Assembly (NCBI RefSeq): GCF_902804475.1
Contig: NZ_CADCSU010000040.1
Span: 38,328 to 102,327, forward strand
Direction: 5' to 3'
Source: Flavobacterium bizetiae
GTDB lineage: Bacteria > Bacteroidota > Bacteroidia > Flavobacteriales > Flavobacteriaceae
Length of the DNA: 64,000 nucleotides
Below the pieces are notes generated by a model, which worked only from the letters and a program-made list of their open reading frames with translations, was not told where the DNA came from and did no database searches. The stretch's first letter is position 1. Every line of letters starts with the position of its first letter. Below, one piece after another: positions 51,373-60,551 of the stretch. Made by a program: the position numbers and the translations under genes.

Positions 51373-51806
51373 GAAAATGCGAAGTATCAGACTTGCCAAA
51401 ACTGGTCATTTTATGTCAAAAACATGCCGAATATGAAAAAGCTGATTATTCTCCGGAAGGAAAAGAAGAAGGATTGAAAAAAGTATTGTTTGGCGAGCAT
51501 CCAAAATTAAACTGTTTTGTCGTTGTAACCGATAATGATATTGTGGGATATGTATCTTATACTTTTGATTTTTCGACCTGGAGCGCGGGTGATTTCCTGT
51601 ATATGGATTGTCTTTATCTGGAAGAAAATGCAAGAAACTTTGGAATTGGCGCAGTCTTAATCAACAAACTAAAAGAAATTGCAAAAGAGAAAAACTGTGT
51701 TAACATGCAATGGCGAACGCCTCAGTTTAACGAAAGAGCAATAAAATTTTATAATAGAATTGGCGCAAAAGGAAAAGACAAAATCTGTTTCTTTTTAGAT
51801 CTATAA
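51357..51806 (+). CDS. GNAT acetyltransferase (SSAT-like)
   Basis: This 149-residue protein has the GNAT acetyl-CoA loop (ENARNFGIGAVLINKLKEIA) and the diamine-acetyltransferase style features KHAEYEKADYSPEGKEEGLK and MDCLYLEENARN, WRTPQFNERAIKFYNRIGAK. It is close in shape to spermidine/spermine-type acetyltransferases. The substrate is inferred only. The ATG lies inside the end of the LysR gene, so it is co-expressed with the regulator. Confidence 0.86.
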   Translation: MEYTIRKCEVSDLPKLVILCQKHAEYEKADYSPEGKEEGLKKVLFGEHPKLNCFVVVTDNDIVGYVSYTFDFSTWSAGDFLYMDCLYLEENARNFGIGAVLINKLKEIAKEKNCVNMQWRTPQFNERAIKFYNRIGAKGKDKICFFLDL

Positions 51807-51828
51807 TACAAAGTGCTCAAAATTTAAT

Positions 51829-51904
51829 TTCGCAAAGGCGCGAAGTCGCAAATAAAAAGACATAGTTTTAAATCTTTGTAACTCTGAACCTCTGTACCTT
51901 TGAA
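51829..51904. repeat. TTTGCG-family repeat
   Basis: TTTCGCAAAGGCGCGAAGTC and CTTTGTAACTCTGAACCTCT words lie right before the epimerase gene. Same family as 22381-22440. Confidence 0.55.
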
Positions 51905-51920
51905 CCTTCAAAAACAAAAA

Positions 51921-52766
51921 ATGACTCAAATAAGCATATTAGGCTGCGGATGGCTAGGTTTACCTTTAGCTAAAAAACTAATCGAAAAAGGCTATTCCGT
52001 AAACGGATCAACGACTTCTGAAAATAAACTTTCAATTTTAGAAAATGCTGGAATAAACCCTTTTATTGTCATCCTGAGCGAAGTCGAAGGAGCACTAGAA
52101 AGCGAAAGTGTTTCAGAAAGTATCACTGATTTTCTAGCGAAATCTGAAATCTTAATTATTGACATTCCACCTAAATTGAGAGGAATCAATGCTTATTCTT
52201 CTGACTCGTCCAGAAAAATCTTTGTAGAAAAAATAGAAAATTTAATTCCGTTCATTGAAAAATCGACGGTAAAGAATGTTCTTTTTGTGAGCTCAACAGC
52301 GGTTTATGGTAATGAAAACGGAATTGTGACCGAAGAGACAAATGCAAATCCGGAAACTGAAAGTGGCAAACAATTACTTTTGGCAGAAGCTCTTTTACAA
52401 AAAAATCAAAACTTCGCAACTACAATTGTACGTTTTGGCGGATTAATTGGTGAAGATCGTCATCCCGTTAAGTTTTTAGCAGGAAAAGAAAACCTCGAAA
52501 ATCCTGATGCACCAGTAAACTTAATTCATCAAAATGATTGTATTGGCATTATTGAAGAAATCATCAAACAATCAAAATGGAATGAGGTTTTTAATGCTGT
52601 AGCACCTTTTCATTCAAGTCGGGAGGAATATTATACACAGCAAGCAAAGAATCATAATTTAGTTTTACCAACGTTTAGTACTGAAAAATCGAATATTAAA
52701 AAGGTGATTTCAAGCGAAAAAATCACAAATAGTTTGAGTTACCAATTTAGGTTAGAAAATTATTAA
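51921..52766 (+). CDS. NAD-dependent epimerase/dehydratase with in-frame repeat insertion
   Basis: This is a 281-residue short-chain-type protein from the ATG 51921. The glycine-rich motif is ILGCGWLGLPLA; later blocks are DIPPKLRG, NVLFVSSTAVYG, IVRFGGLIGED and NLIHQNDCIGIIEE. It resembles YeeZ-like NAD(P)-dependent epimerases. At 52068-52091 the sequence is a copy of the dispersed REP-like repeat, read as VILSEVEG between a Phe-Ile strand and the helix before DIPP. It has not broken the frame, so the protein carries an extra loop. Activity remains likely but unproven. Confidence 0.85.
   Translation: MTQISILGCGWLGLPLAKKLIEKGYSVNGSTTSENKLSILENAGINPFIVILSEVEGALESESVSESITDFLAKSEILIIDIPPKLRGINAYSSDSSRKIFVEKIENLIPFIEKSTVKNVLFVSSTAVYGNENGIVTEETNANPETESGKQLLLAEALLQKNQNFATTIVRFGGLIGEDRHPVKFLAGKENLENPDAPVNLIHQNDCIGIIEEIIKQSKWNEVFNAVAPFHSSREEYYTQQAKNHNLVLPTFSTEKSNIKKVISSEKITNSLSYQFRLENY
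52068..52091. repeat. REP-like unit inside a coding sequence
   Basis: GTCATCCTGAGCGAAGTCGA plus AGGA lies in frame within the epimerase gene. It is the same repeat as at 63813-63876 and 52778-52837. Confidence 0.8.
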
Positions 52767-52777
52767 AAGTCCACAAT

Positions 52778-52837
52778 GTCAGGCTGAGCGAAGTCGAAGC
52801 CCACGTTTCATAAGCCTTCGACTTCGCTCAGGATGAC
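52778..52837. repeat. REP-like inverted pair
   Basis: GTCAGGCTGAGCGAAGTCGA and CTTCGACTTCGCTCAGGATG face each other over a short centre, 12 nt after the epimerase stop. Confidence 0.75.
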
Positions 52838-52942
52838 AATCGGGTAAAAGAAAATCTCTGTGATAAAAAACAAAACTTAAATTACTTCTATTACTTATAT
52901 AGTTTAAAAAACTTTGCGAACTTTGCGGTTAAATCAAAATCT

Positions 52943-53419
52943 ATGGAAATAGTCTACATCAATTCGCCTTTAGGAATCACCAAAATTGTTGGAGATGAAG
53001 ATGGCGTTGCTGTAATTTCCGTTTCAGATGTTGGTACAAACGAAGTTTCTCGGGAAATTCCAGCCGTTTTACAAGAAGCTGTTTCTCAATTAGAAGAGTA
53101 TTTCAATAAAAAAAGAATTGATTTTACTTTCAAACTAAATCCAAAAGGAACTGAATTTCAGCAAAAAGTTTGGAAATCCTTATTAGAAATACCATACGGA
53201 AAAACGATAAGTTATATGGATCAAACCAAAAAGCTGGGAGATGTAAAAGCGATTCGCGCTGTGGCATCGGCAAATGGTAAAAATCCTCTTTGGATTGTCG
53301 TTCCCTGCCATCGTGTTATTGGCACCAATGGTTCTTTAACCGGATATGCTGGCGGTTTATCACGTAAAAAATGGCTGATCGAACACGAAAATCCAACTAC
53401 ACAACAAAGTTTATTTTAG
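52943..53419 (+). CDS. ogt: methylated-DNA-protein-cysteine methyltransferase
   Basis: This 158-residue protein has the acceptor motif VVPCHRVIG (Cys122), preceded by the helix-turn-helix part TISYMDQTKKLGDVKAIRAV, and a C-terminal GYAGGLSRKKWLIEHE. It removes O6-methyl from guanine to its own cysteine in a one-time reaction. Length fits Ogt. No ada regulator part is present. It lies between repeat-rich gaps. Confidence 0.94.
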   Translation: MEIVYINSPLGITKIVGDEDGVAVISVSDVGTNEVSREIPAVLQEAVSQLEEYFNKKRIDFTFKLNPKGTEFQQKVWKSLLEIPYGKTISYMDQTKKLGDVKAIRAVASANGKNPLWIVVPCHRVIGTNGSLTGYAGGLSRKKWLIEHENPTTQQSLF

Positions 53420-53629
53420 TTCTTCGTTTGCCACGAATTTCACAAATTAGCACGAATTAAAATAGTTATAAATTGATAGACCATCATTAGTGAAAATTTG
53501 TGAAATTTGCGACAGCAAAACGGTATCGCACTATTTAAGTCATAAGCTATTTCTTATTTTAAATTCAATTTTGCGTACATTTATATTCATAAAGAATTAG
53601 TGAAAATTCGTGAAATTCGTTGCAAAACT

Positions 53630-54343
53630 ATGATTGAAAAAATAAACCTCAATAACATTTTATTCCTGGATATAGAAACTGTTCCGGAAGAGGAGAATTT
53701 TAATTCCCTTGATGCCGAAATGCAATCACTTTGGGATCATAAAACACAATACCAAAGAAAAGACGAATATACTCCGGAAGAATTTTATGATCGCGCCGGA
53801 ATTTGGGCCGAGTTTGGGAAGATTGTCTGCATTTCTGTTGGTTATTTTACCATCAAGGGAGATATCCGAAATTTTAGAGTGACTTCGTTTTTTGGTGATG
53901 AAAAAAAAATCCTAAAAGACTTTAATAATCTAATCAACAATCATTTTCATCAGCCGCAACATCTTTTGTGCGGACATAACGCTAAAGAATTTGATATACC
54001 GTTTATTGCCCGACGCATGATTATCAACCAGATTGCTATTCCGGATAAACTGAATTTGTTTGGGAAAAAACCTTGGGAAATTCCACATTTAGACACTTTA
54101 GAATTATGGAAGTTTGGTGATTACAAACACTTTACTTCTTTAAAATTATTAACTAAAATCCTTGGAGTTCCTTCTCCAAAAGGCGATATCGACGGAAGTC
54201 AGGTAGGTCATGTATTTTATGTAGAGAAAGATATTGACCGAATTGTAACTTATTGCGAAAAAGATACGATTGCCGTGGCTCAGATTTTCCTGCGTTTACG
54301 TCGTGAGGATTTATTGATTGATGATGAGATTATTCATGTATAG
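53630..54343 (+). CDS. PolB-type 3'-5' exonuclease
   Basis: This protein of about 237 residues starts at the ATG 53630 (MIEKINLNNILFLDIETV). It has the DEDD exonuclease signatures: LDIET (Asp14, Glu16), CGHNAKEFDIPFIARRM with the second Asp, and YCEKDTIAV with the last Asp after Tyr, so the DEDDy type. It resembles the stand-alone exonuclease related to the proofreading domain of DNA polymerase B. It probably degrades DNA or RNA 3' ends in repair. The gene stands alone. Confidence 0.86.
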   Translation: MIEKINLNNILFLDIETVPEEENFNSLDAEMQSLWDHKTQYQRKDEYTPEEFYDRAGIWAEFGKIVCISVGYFTIKGDIRNFRVTSFFGDEKKILKDFNNLINNHFHQPQHLLCGHNAKEFDIPFIARRMIINQIAIPDKLNLFGKKPWEIPHLDTLELWKFGDYKHFTSLKLLTKILGVPSPKGDIDGSQVGHVFYVEKDIDRIVTYCEKDTIAVAQIFLRLRREDLLIDDEIIHV

Positions 54344-54434
54344 TTTTTCTAAGGCACTAAGCTACTGAGTTGCTAAGATACTAAGGTATTTTTCATGAAC
54401 TGATATAACTTATATGGTTTAAATATTTTAAAGA

Positions 54435-55508
54435 ATGACTCATCAGGAAATTTCCCATTATCGTCTTGTTTCGCAGAAACTCTATGAAACAAGTTTAAAT
54501 TCTCCGGAAGAAATTGTACAGCATCTTGGTGCCATGCAGGCTCAGGATTATGCAATGGCAAAATGGGCAATTGGTTCACGTTGTGATGCTACTGAAGCAG
54601 CTATCGAAGAACTTATAAATTCGGCAAAAATTATCCGAACCCATATTTTGCGTCCGACCTGGCATTTTGTTTCGGCAGAAGATATTTACTGGATGTTGGA
54701 ACTTTCTGCACCACAAGTGAAACGATTTACTGCTTCGGCAGCTAGGAAATATGGTTATGATCCTAAAAAATTAGATCAAACCAATACTGAGATCGAAAAA
54801 ATGTTAAGCGGAAATAATCATTTGACCCGCGATGAAATCATGCAGGAACTTAACATAAAGAAAACTTCGAGCGATGATTTTTTGAGTGCTGCCATAATGA
54901 TGAATGCAGAATTGGACGGTTTGGTTTGTAATGGCAAAATGAAAGGCAAACAAATCACTTATTCTTTACTCGAAGAAAGGGTTTCTAAACCAAAAACCAA
55001 ACTATCAAAAGAGGAAGCTCTTGCTAAATTAGCGCTTCGGTATTTTGAAAGTCATGGCCCTGCAACACTTCTGGATTTTTCCTGGTGGTCTGGTTTTCCG
55101 CCAACTACCTGCAAATTGGTAATTAACGCAATTGAGTTGCAACTGGGTTCTGCAGAAATTGAGAGCCAAATTTACTGGTTTAAAAAAGATATTGCTTATG
55201 AAACCAACTTCCGCGAAAGCGTACATTTTCTTCCCGCTTTTGATGAGATTTTAATTTCGTATAAAACCAGAGAAGCTTCGATTTTATTAGAAAACCAACC
55301 TAAGACTTTCACCAATAATGGCATTTTTAAACCTATTATTTTAAAAAATTCAAAAGTTATTGGAACCTGGAAAAGGATTATCAAAAAGGATCACGCTAAA
55401 ATAGAAACGCATTTTTTTAATGAAACCGACGTTTCTAAAAAGAAAATTTTGTTTGAAGGAATTAAAGCTTTTGAGCACTATCTTGAAACTAAAGTGATTA
55501 TTGAATAA
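54435..55508 (+). CDS. winged-helix DNA-binding protein, AlkZ/AlkX-like (HTH_42)
   Basis: This is a 357-residue protein of the HTH_42 superfamily, with ISHYRLVSQKLYETS at the start. GAMQAQDYAMAKWAIGSR contains the QxQ motif that is catalytic in AlkZ glycosylases, and IIRTHILRPTWHFVSAEDIY is the next conserved block. FLPAFDEILISYKTREAS and NGIFKPIILKNSKVIGTWKR are in the C-terminal domain. Members such as AlkX/AlkZ excise damaged or crosslinked bases, so a DNA repair role is plausible. It is not shown for this protein. Confidence 0.8.
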   Translation: MTHQEISHYRLVSQKLYETSLNSPEEIVQHLGAMQAQDYAMAKWAIGSRCDATEAAIEELINSAKIIRTHILRPTWHFVSAEDIYWMLELSAPQVKRFTASAARKYGYDPKKLDQTNTEIEKMLSGNNHLTRDEIMQELNIKKTSSDDFLSAAIMMNAELDGLVCNGKMKGKQITYSLLEERVSKPKTKLSKEEALAKLALRYFESHGPATLLDFSWWSGFPPTTCKLVINAIELQLGSAEIESQIYWFKKDIAYETNFRESVHFLPAFDEILISYKTREASILLENQPKTFTNNGIFKPIILKNSKVIGTWKRIIKKDHAKIETHFFNETDVSKKKILFEGIKAFEHYLETKVIIE

Positions 55509-55534
55509 CTTGTATTCGCTAATTTTTATATATC

Positions 55535-55680
55535 GCTCCTATGGAGCTAGCGGAAAGAATAATTGAGCATTTCTATATATATAACGCCCTTTCAGGGCTG
55601 AGAAAAACTCCGTTAGGAGTGTAATATTTATAGAAATTGAATAGTCAATTAATTTTAAAGCCCCATCGGGGCGATATATT
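55535..55680. repeat. dispersed palindromic cluster
   Basis: It carries CGCTCCTATGGAGCTAGC, ACGCCCTTTCAGGGCTGAG, ACTCCGTTAGGAGTGTAAT and AAGCCCCATCGGGGCGAT. These are related to 18973-19081 and 24213-24588. Confidence 0.65.
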
Positions 55681-55782
55681 ATGATTATTTATTACAATAG
55701 AATCAAATACTTCTTCTATCATTAATAAAATCTTTGCGCATACAATCGCTAAATAATTATATTTACAAAAAAAATTAGCATT

Positions 55783-57222
55783 ATGGTATTAAGTAGATTT
55801 TGGTTAGTGATTTTTATTTCCTCAATTGTCTTTATTGTGGTCAGTTTATTTACTGCCAACACTTATACTATCGATTCTGTAATAAACGGAAAGAAAGACG
55901 ATCCTATTCTGGTGTCTGAAAAATACATTCATGAGCTTCCGGCTTTCATCAAAGACAGTATTCAAAAAGCGCCGGATCAGACTATGATTATCAATCACGA
56001 TACTCTGAATGCTGATACAACTTATGTTTTTAAAAATAAAACGGTAAAAATCTTCAGCGGTTTACAAAAATCTGATGGTTTATTGCCTACCTGCAAGAGT
56101 ACTTTGGTCGATTTAATTTTACCGCTTATTGCTTATCTGGCTTTTTTCTGCGGATTAATGGAGCTTTTAATTATTTCTGGAGCTTCAGGAAAATTAGCAA
56201 AAGTTTTAAGCCCGGTATTCGTAAAGGTTTTCCCGAGTATTCCTAAAAATCACCCTTCTATATCATACATGACGTTAAACTTTGCCGCGAATTTTCTGGG
56301 ATTAGATTCGGCTGCAACTCCTTTTGGACTTAAAGCCATGGAGAGTTTGCAGGAAATAAATCCGGACAAAGACAAGGCGAGTGATGCCCAAATTATGTTC
56401 ATGTGTCTTCATGCTTCGGGTTTAACTTTGATTGCTACATCAATTATAGGATATCGTGCGGCGGCTAATGCCACTAATCCTGCTGATGTTATGCTGCCAT
56501 GTATCATTACATCGTTCATTGGTACTATTGCAGCGTTTTTGATTGTGGGAGTTAAACAAAAAATCAATTTTAAAAGCGCTTCTCTTGTTATTGTATTAAT
56601 GGGATTAATTGCCGCAATTGTTGGTTTACTGATGTATGTAAATCATTTAGATTTAATTGGAAAAAACTACTTTACCTCTAACCTTTCGGGATTAATATTA
56701 ATTGCCATTATTGCCTTTACATTGATTTTTTCATTTAAACACGAAAAGAAATTTACAGAAGCTAATACTACTGTTTTTGAAACCTTTGTAGTGGGTGCAA
56801 ACAACGGAGTTAAAACCGGAGTTACTATTTTTCCTTATGTATTAGGAATGTTAGTGGCTATTTCATTATTCAGAAACAGCGGTTTATTCGAAATTATTAG
56901 TGATGCAATTGCATTTGTTTTTTCGAATATGGGAGTAAGCAAAGAAATTACAAATGCTTTACCTGTTGCCATGCTTCGCCCTTTTAGTTCTGCAGGATCT
57001 CGTGGTTTTTTAATTGATTCTATGAATACTTTTGGTGCCGATTCTTTGACAGCAAGATTAAGTAGCATTTTTCAGTGCAGCGCCGAAAGTACTTTTTATG
57101 TAATTGCAGTTTATTTTGGTTCTGTTAATATCAAAAATACCCGATATGCCCTGGGTACAATGCTTTTAGTAGATCTTATTTGTGTAATTACAGCGATTTT
57201 TGTGGCGACGTGGTTTTTCTAA
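55783..57222 (+). CDS. nucleoside-recognition (Gate) domain membrane protein, SpmA/SpmB-like
   Basis: This is a 479-residue membrane protein with two Gate repeats. The first is TLVDLILPLIAYLAFFCGLM, followed by LGLDSAATPFGLKAMESLQ, the SpmA-type N-x-x-x-x-x-A-T-P motif. The second is NGVKTGVTIFPYVLGMLVAI, followed by LPVAMLRPFSSAGSRGFLID, the SpmB type. About nine hydrophobic segments are present. Spore maturation names come from Bacillus; the real role in non-sporulating Bacteroidetes is unknown, and a transporter of small molecules is likely. It stands in tandem with unknown gene 57272. Confidence 0.88.
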   Translation: MVLSRFWLVIFISSIVFIVVSLFTANTYTIDSVINGKKDDPILVSEKYIHELPAFIKDSIQKAPDQTMIINHDTLNADTTYVFKNKTVKIFSGLQKSDGLLPTCKSTLVDLILPLIAYLAFFCGLMELLIISGASGKLAKVLSPVFVKVFPSIPKNHPSISYMTLNFAANFLGLDSAATPFGLKAMESLQEINPDKDKASDAQIMFMCLHASGLTLIATSIIGYRAAANATNPADVMLPCIITSFIGTIAAFLIVGVKQKINFKSASLVIVLMGLIAAIVGLLMYVNHLDLIGKNYFTSNLSGLILIAIIAFTLIFSFKHEKKFTEANTTVFETFVVGANNGVKTGVTIFPYVLGMLVAISLFRNSGLFEIISDAIAFVFSNMGVSKEITNALPVAMLRPFSSAGSRGFLIDSMNTFGADSLTARLSSIFQCSAESTFYVIAVYFGSVNIKNTRYALGTMLLVDLICVITAIFVATWFF

Positions 57223-57271
57223 ACCAAACATTACGATTAGATTTATAATATAATGAATCAAAAAACCTACT

Positions 57272-57988
57272 ATGTTTAAGAGATTTTTTAGCAAAAAAAG
57301 AGAAATTGAAATTCCGGAAGAAATCAAATCTCAGGAAGAAAACCAAAATGTTGAAGAAGTTATAATTGAAAAAGTTGAAACTGAAGCAACAGAAAATGAA
57401 GCAGTTGAAAATAAAGAATCAGAGAATGAAGAAACGAAATTCGAACCTAATAAAATTGATTGGTTAATAAACGATTCGATTCTGACTTTTATCCCTCGTG
57501 AATTGTACATGCATTATTGGGATAGCGCTACTGAAAAAAATCTGCAGGATCCTTCGTGGCAAAATCAAGGGGTCTTTTTCTGGAATAATAATGAACCTTT
57601 TGAGAGAAAATCTTTGCCCGAGTTTTTTGAAAACTACGAAAAGAAGCTATTTGTTTTTAATGAAGTTCCGGATTATATTTCGTTGGTATCTGCAAAAGCA
57701 ATTCCGTGGTTTGGAATGCCCGGAGAAGGAGACAAATTCTGTCTTCGATACGATGAAACGCCAATAACAATAGAAGAAGCCCATAAACTGAACATCATAA
57801 ATTATGTCAAAATTGTAGAATTAAATTATGACAATCTGGGAATTTTGAACGATCGCGACAATTATGCTTTTCTGTTCAATCCTAATGAAGTTCAATACCA
57901 AAATCAGCTTTTTTATTTAAATGGAGAAAAAATCTCGTTAGCCGAACTCTATCAAAAAAAGAAACTACTCGTTCTGGCTGTAGAATAA
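57272..57988 (+). CDS. hypothetical protein with acidic N-terminal tract
   Basis: This is a 238-residue soluble protein. Residues 10-60 are a low-complexity Glu-rich stretch (EEIKSQEENQNVEEVIIEKV, then ETEATENEAVENKES). After it comes a folded part with the phrases FIPRELYMHYWDSATEKN, FFWNNNEPFERKSLPEFFEN and IPWFGMPGEGDKFCLRYDE. No family is recognised. It lies 49 nt after the Gate protein and 19 nt before a lipoprotein gene, so it is in an operon with them. Confidence 0.62.
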   Translation: MFKRFFSKKREIEIPEEIKSQEENQNVEEVIIEKVETEATENEAVENKESENEETKFEPNKIDWLINDSILTFIPRELYMHYWDSATEKNLQDPSWQNQGVFFWNNNEPFERKSLPEFFENYEKKLFVFNEVPDYISLVSAKAIPWFGMPGEGDKFCLRYDETPITIEEAHKLNIINYVKIVELNYDNLGILNDRDNYAFLFNPNEVQYQNQLFYLNGEKISLAELYQKKKLLVLAVE

Positions 57989-58007
57989 ATAATACCGATT
58001 GCTAATT

Positions 58008-58736
58008 ATGAAACCACAATTCCTTTTCATCCTATGTCTGTTGATTGGTTGCCAAAAACCAAAACCTGTAAATCAAATAGTTGACAAACTTCCTGAAACT
58101 AAAACAGAGGCCGTTGAGGCAAAAGATAATTTCCTGAAAACAGATACTATTTCTATTGCTGATTACGGAGAAACATCAAAAGACAATTATATTCTGGCGT
58201 ATCTTTTAGAGCAAAAAGCAGATAAAGACAGTATCGTAACGGCAAAATATCAACTTGACTTTTATCAGAATAAAAATAAAACTACGACTTCAAAAATTAC
58301 CATTAAAGGCGTTGACAAAGGATCTGAATGGTCTGCTATCTACGGATTAGGAACGGAAAGTGCCAAAAGTTCGCCTTTTATTCAAGTTAGTTTTGGATAT
58401 CCGGCTTGCGGTTACAATCAAAGTCATTATTTATACCATTTAAAAAACAACGATATACAACTGGTTTACGACTGGTACACCATGTCTGATAGTGGTTGGG
58501 GAAGTTGGGTTGAATTCGAAAATCCTTCGGCGAAAGCCAATCCTGAATCATTCTACTGCAAGACCGTTTCTTTTGAACCTGATGATAACGACGAAAATAT
58601 GGGAATCGCTAAACATTCGGATTCGATTGTTTTTCGCTTAAGCGGAAATCAGTGGAAAAAGCAATTACTTTCGGCAAAAGACAAGGTTTATTTCGAGAAA
58701 AAAATGAGTTTTGATGACTTTCACAAACCACAATAA
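58008..58736 (+). CDS. hypothetical lipoprotein
   Basis: This is a 242-residue lipoprotein from the ATG 58008 (MKPQFLFILCLLIGC signal, lipidated Cys15). The body has beta-type phrases such as SPFIQVSFGYPACGYNQSHY and NNDIQLVYDWYTMSDSGWGS. No family is recognised. It follows the unknown acidic-tract gene closely. Confidence 0.68.
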   Translation: MKPQFLFILCLLIGCQKPKPVNQIVDKLPETKTEAVEAKDNFLKTDTISIADYGETSKDNYILAYLLEQKADKDSIVTAKYQLDFYQNKNKTTTSKITIKGVDKGSEWSAIYGLGTESAKSSPFIQVSFGYPACGYNQSHYLYHLKNNDIQLVYDWYTMSDSGWGSWVEFENPSAKANPESFYCKTVSFEPDDNDENMGIAKHSDSIVFRLSGNQWKKQLLSAKDKVYFEKKMSFDDFHKPQ

Positions 58737-58785
58737 ACACCTTAAAACATCCCTTATTCAAATTCTTTCTTAGGTAAATAATTTC

Positions 58786-58793
58786 TAACTTTG
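58786..58793 (+). promoter_or_regulatory. Bacteroidetes -7 promoter element for fumarase
   Basis: TAACTTTG matches TAnnTTTG, 14 nt before the fumarase ATG. Confidence 0.5.
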
Positions 58794-58807
58794 TAAAAAA
58801 CAAAGCA

Positions 58808-60412
58808 ATGATTGATTTTATATACCAAGACCCTTATCCTATTTTAAAGGATGATACACAGTACCGCAAAATTACGTCTGATTTTGTGAAAGTAGAACAA
58901 TTTGGAGAACGTGAAGTTTTGACCGTTGATCCAAAAGGTTTAGAATTATTGGCTGAAGAAGCCTTAACAGATGTTTCGTTCATGCTTAGAACGACGCATT
59001 TACAAAAATTGCGTAAGATTCTTGACGACCCTGAAGCGACAGACAATGACCGTTTTGTGGCTTACAATTTACTACAAAATGCTTCGGTTGCTGCCGAAGG
59101 TCAATTACCAAGCTGCCAGGATACCGGAACGGCGATTGTAATGGCCAAAAAAGGAGAAAGCATCTTTACTGGTGTTGATGATGCAGAATGGCTGAGCAAA
59201 GGAATTTTCAATACGTACCAAAAACGTAATTTACGTTATTCGCAAATTGTTCCGATTTCGATGTTTGAAGAAAAAAACTCAGGTTCGAATCTTCCGGCGC
59301 AAATTGATATTTATGCTAAAAAAGGAACTTCGTACGAGTTTTTATTTATGGCAAAAGGCGGAGGATCTGCTAATAAAACGTACTTATACCAACAAACAAA
59401 ATCATTACTGAATGAAAAATCGATGGATGCTTTTGTTCGTGCAAAAATAAAAGATTTAGGAACTTCGGCTTGTCCGCCGTATCACCTGGCTTTAGTAATT
59501 GGAGGAACTTCTGCGGAAGCGAATCTAAGTGCTGTTAAAAAGGCATCAGCTGGATATTACGACAATCTTCCTACTTCAGGAAACATGGCTGGTCAGGCTT
59601 TTCGTGATATCGAATGGGAAGCTAAAGTGCAGCAAATTTGTCAGGAAAGCGAAATTGGCGCTCAGTTTGGCGGTAAATATTTCACGCACGATGTTCGTGT
59701 CATTCGTTTGCCTCGTCATGCGGCTTCTTGTCCGGTTGGATTAGGAGTTTCTTGTTCTGCTGACAGAAACATTAAAGGAAAAATTAATAAAGACGGAATT
59801 TTCGTTGAGCAATTAGAGGTTAATCCTAAACAATTTTTACCGGAAACAGCTCCGCATTTAGAAGCTCCTGTTGAAATTGACTTAGATCAGCCAATGGCAG
59901 ATATTTTGGCTAAATTATCTCAATATCCTATCAAAACCCGTTTAAAACTAAACGGAACTGTGATTGTTGCCCGTGATATTGCTCACGCAAAAATCAAAGA
60001 ATTGCTGGAAGCGGGTAAACCAATGCCGGAATACTTTAAAAATCACCCAGTGTATTATGCTGGGCCTGCTAAAACTCCGGAAGGAATGGCTTCAGGAAGT
60101 TTTGGACCAACAACGGCAGGACGTATGGATGTTTATGTTGATGAATTCCAGAAACATGGCGGAAGTATGATCATGCTGGCAAAAGGAAACCGTACCAAAC
60201 AAGTAACAGATGCGTGTAACAAATATGGCGGATTCTACTTAGGTTCTATTGGTGGTCCGGCTGCAATTTTAGCACAAGACAATATCCTAAAAGTTGAAGT
60301 GGTTGATTTTGAAGAATTAGGAATGGAAGCGGTTCGTAAAATCACCGTGAAAGATTTCCCTGCTTTTATTATTACTGATGATAAAGGAAATGATTTCTTT
60401 GAGAATTTATAG
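58808..60412 (+). CDS. fumA: class I fumarate hydratase
   Basis: This is a 534-residue class I fumarase that hydrates fumarate to L-malate in the TCA cycle using a 4Fe-4S cluster. Cluster cysteines are visible in [12 protein letters not shown] (Cys103), [12 protein letters not shown] and [13 protein letters not shown]. The C-terminal beta domain has [31 protein letters not shown] and [10 protein letters not shown]. Both the alpha and beta parts are fused in one chain as in the E. coli FumA type. The gene has its own -7 element and a strong terminator. Confidence 0.95.
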   Translation: MIDFIYQDPYPILKDDTQYRKITSDFVKVEQFGEREVLTVDPKGLELLAEEALTDVSFMLRTTHLQKLRKILDDPEATDNDRFVAYNLLQNASVAAEGQLPSCQDTGTAIVMAKKGESIFTGVDDAEWLSKGIFNTYQKRNLRYSQIVPISMFEEKNSGSNLPAQIDIYAKKGTSYEFLFMAKGGGSANKTYLYQQTKSLLNEKSMDAFVRAKIKDLGTSACPPYHLALVIGGTSAEANLSAVKKASAGYYDNLPTSGNMAGQAFRDIEWEAKVQQICQESEIGAQFGGKYFTHDVRVIRLPRHAASCPVGLGVSCSADRNIKGKINKDGIFVEQLEVNPKQFLPETAPHLEAPVEIDLDQPMADILAKLSQYPIKTRLKLNGTVIVARDIAHAKIKELLEAGKPMPEYFKNHPVYYAGPAKTPEGMASGSFGPTTAGRMDVYVDEFQKHGGSMIMLAKGNRTKQVTDACNKYGGFYLGSIGGPAAILAQDNILKVEVVDFEELGMEAVRKITVKDFPAFIITDDKGNDFFENL

Positions 60413-60459
60413 ATTTTAGTGGCTAAGGTACTATGGTGCTGAGTTATTAAGTTTTTTTT
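60413..60459. repeat. short-period CTAAG/CTGAG tract
   Basis: GTGGCTAAGGTACTATGGTG and CTGAGTTATTAAG words, same type as 54344-54394 and 13820-13863. Confidence 0.45.
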
Positions 60460-60499
60460 AAAATAATAAAACCGCCTATTTTAGGCGGTTTTATTATTT
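60460..60499 (+). terminator. intrinsic terminator
   Basis: AAATAATAAAACCGCC, loop TATTTTA, GGCGGTTTTATTATTT. It can serve both the fumarase gene and, in part, the minus-strand PAS gene. Confidence 0.9.
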
Positions 60500-60506
60500 A
60501 TTGACT

Positions 60507-60546
60507 TTGCGAACCTTGCGTAATTCTTTGCGAACTTTGCGGTTAA
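60507..60546. repeat. TTTGCG-family repeat
   Basis: TTTGCGAACCTTGCGTAATT and TTTGCGAACTTTGCGGTTAA. Same family as 52908-52934. Confidence 0.55.
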
Positions 60547-60551
60547 GCTTT

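Noticed and set aside
55783..57222. Evidence for sporulation from the SpmA/SpmB-like gene
   Set aside because: The domain is widespread in non-sporulating bacteria and no other sporulation gene is present.
59281..59300. GGTTCGAATC-like T-arm word suggesting a tRNA
   Set aside because: It lies inside the fumarase gene and no acceptor or anticodon arms are present. No tRNA was found in the window.
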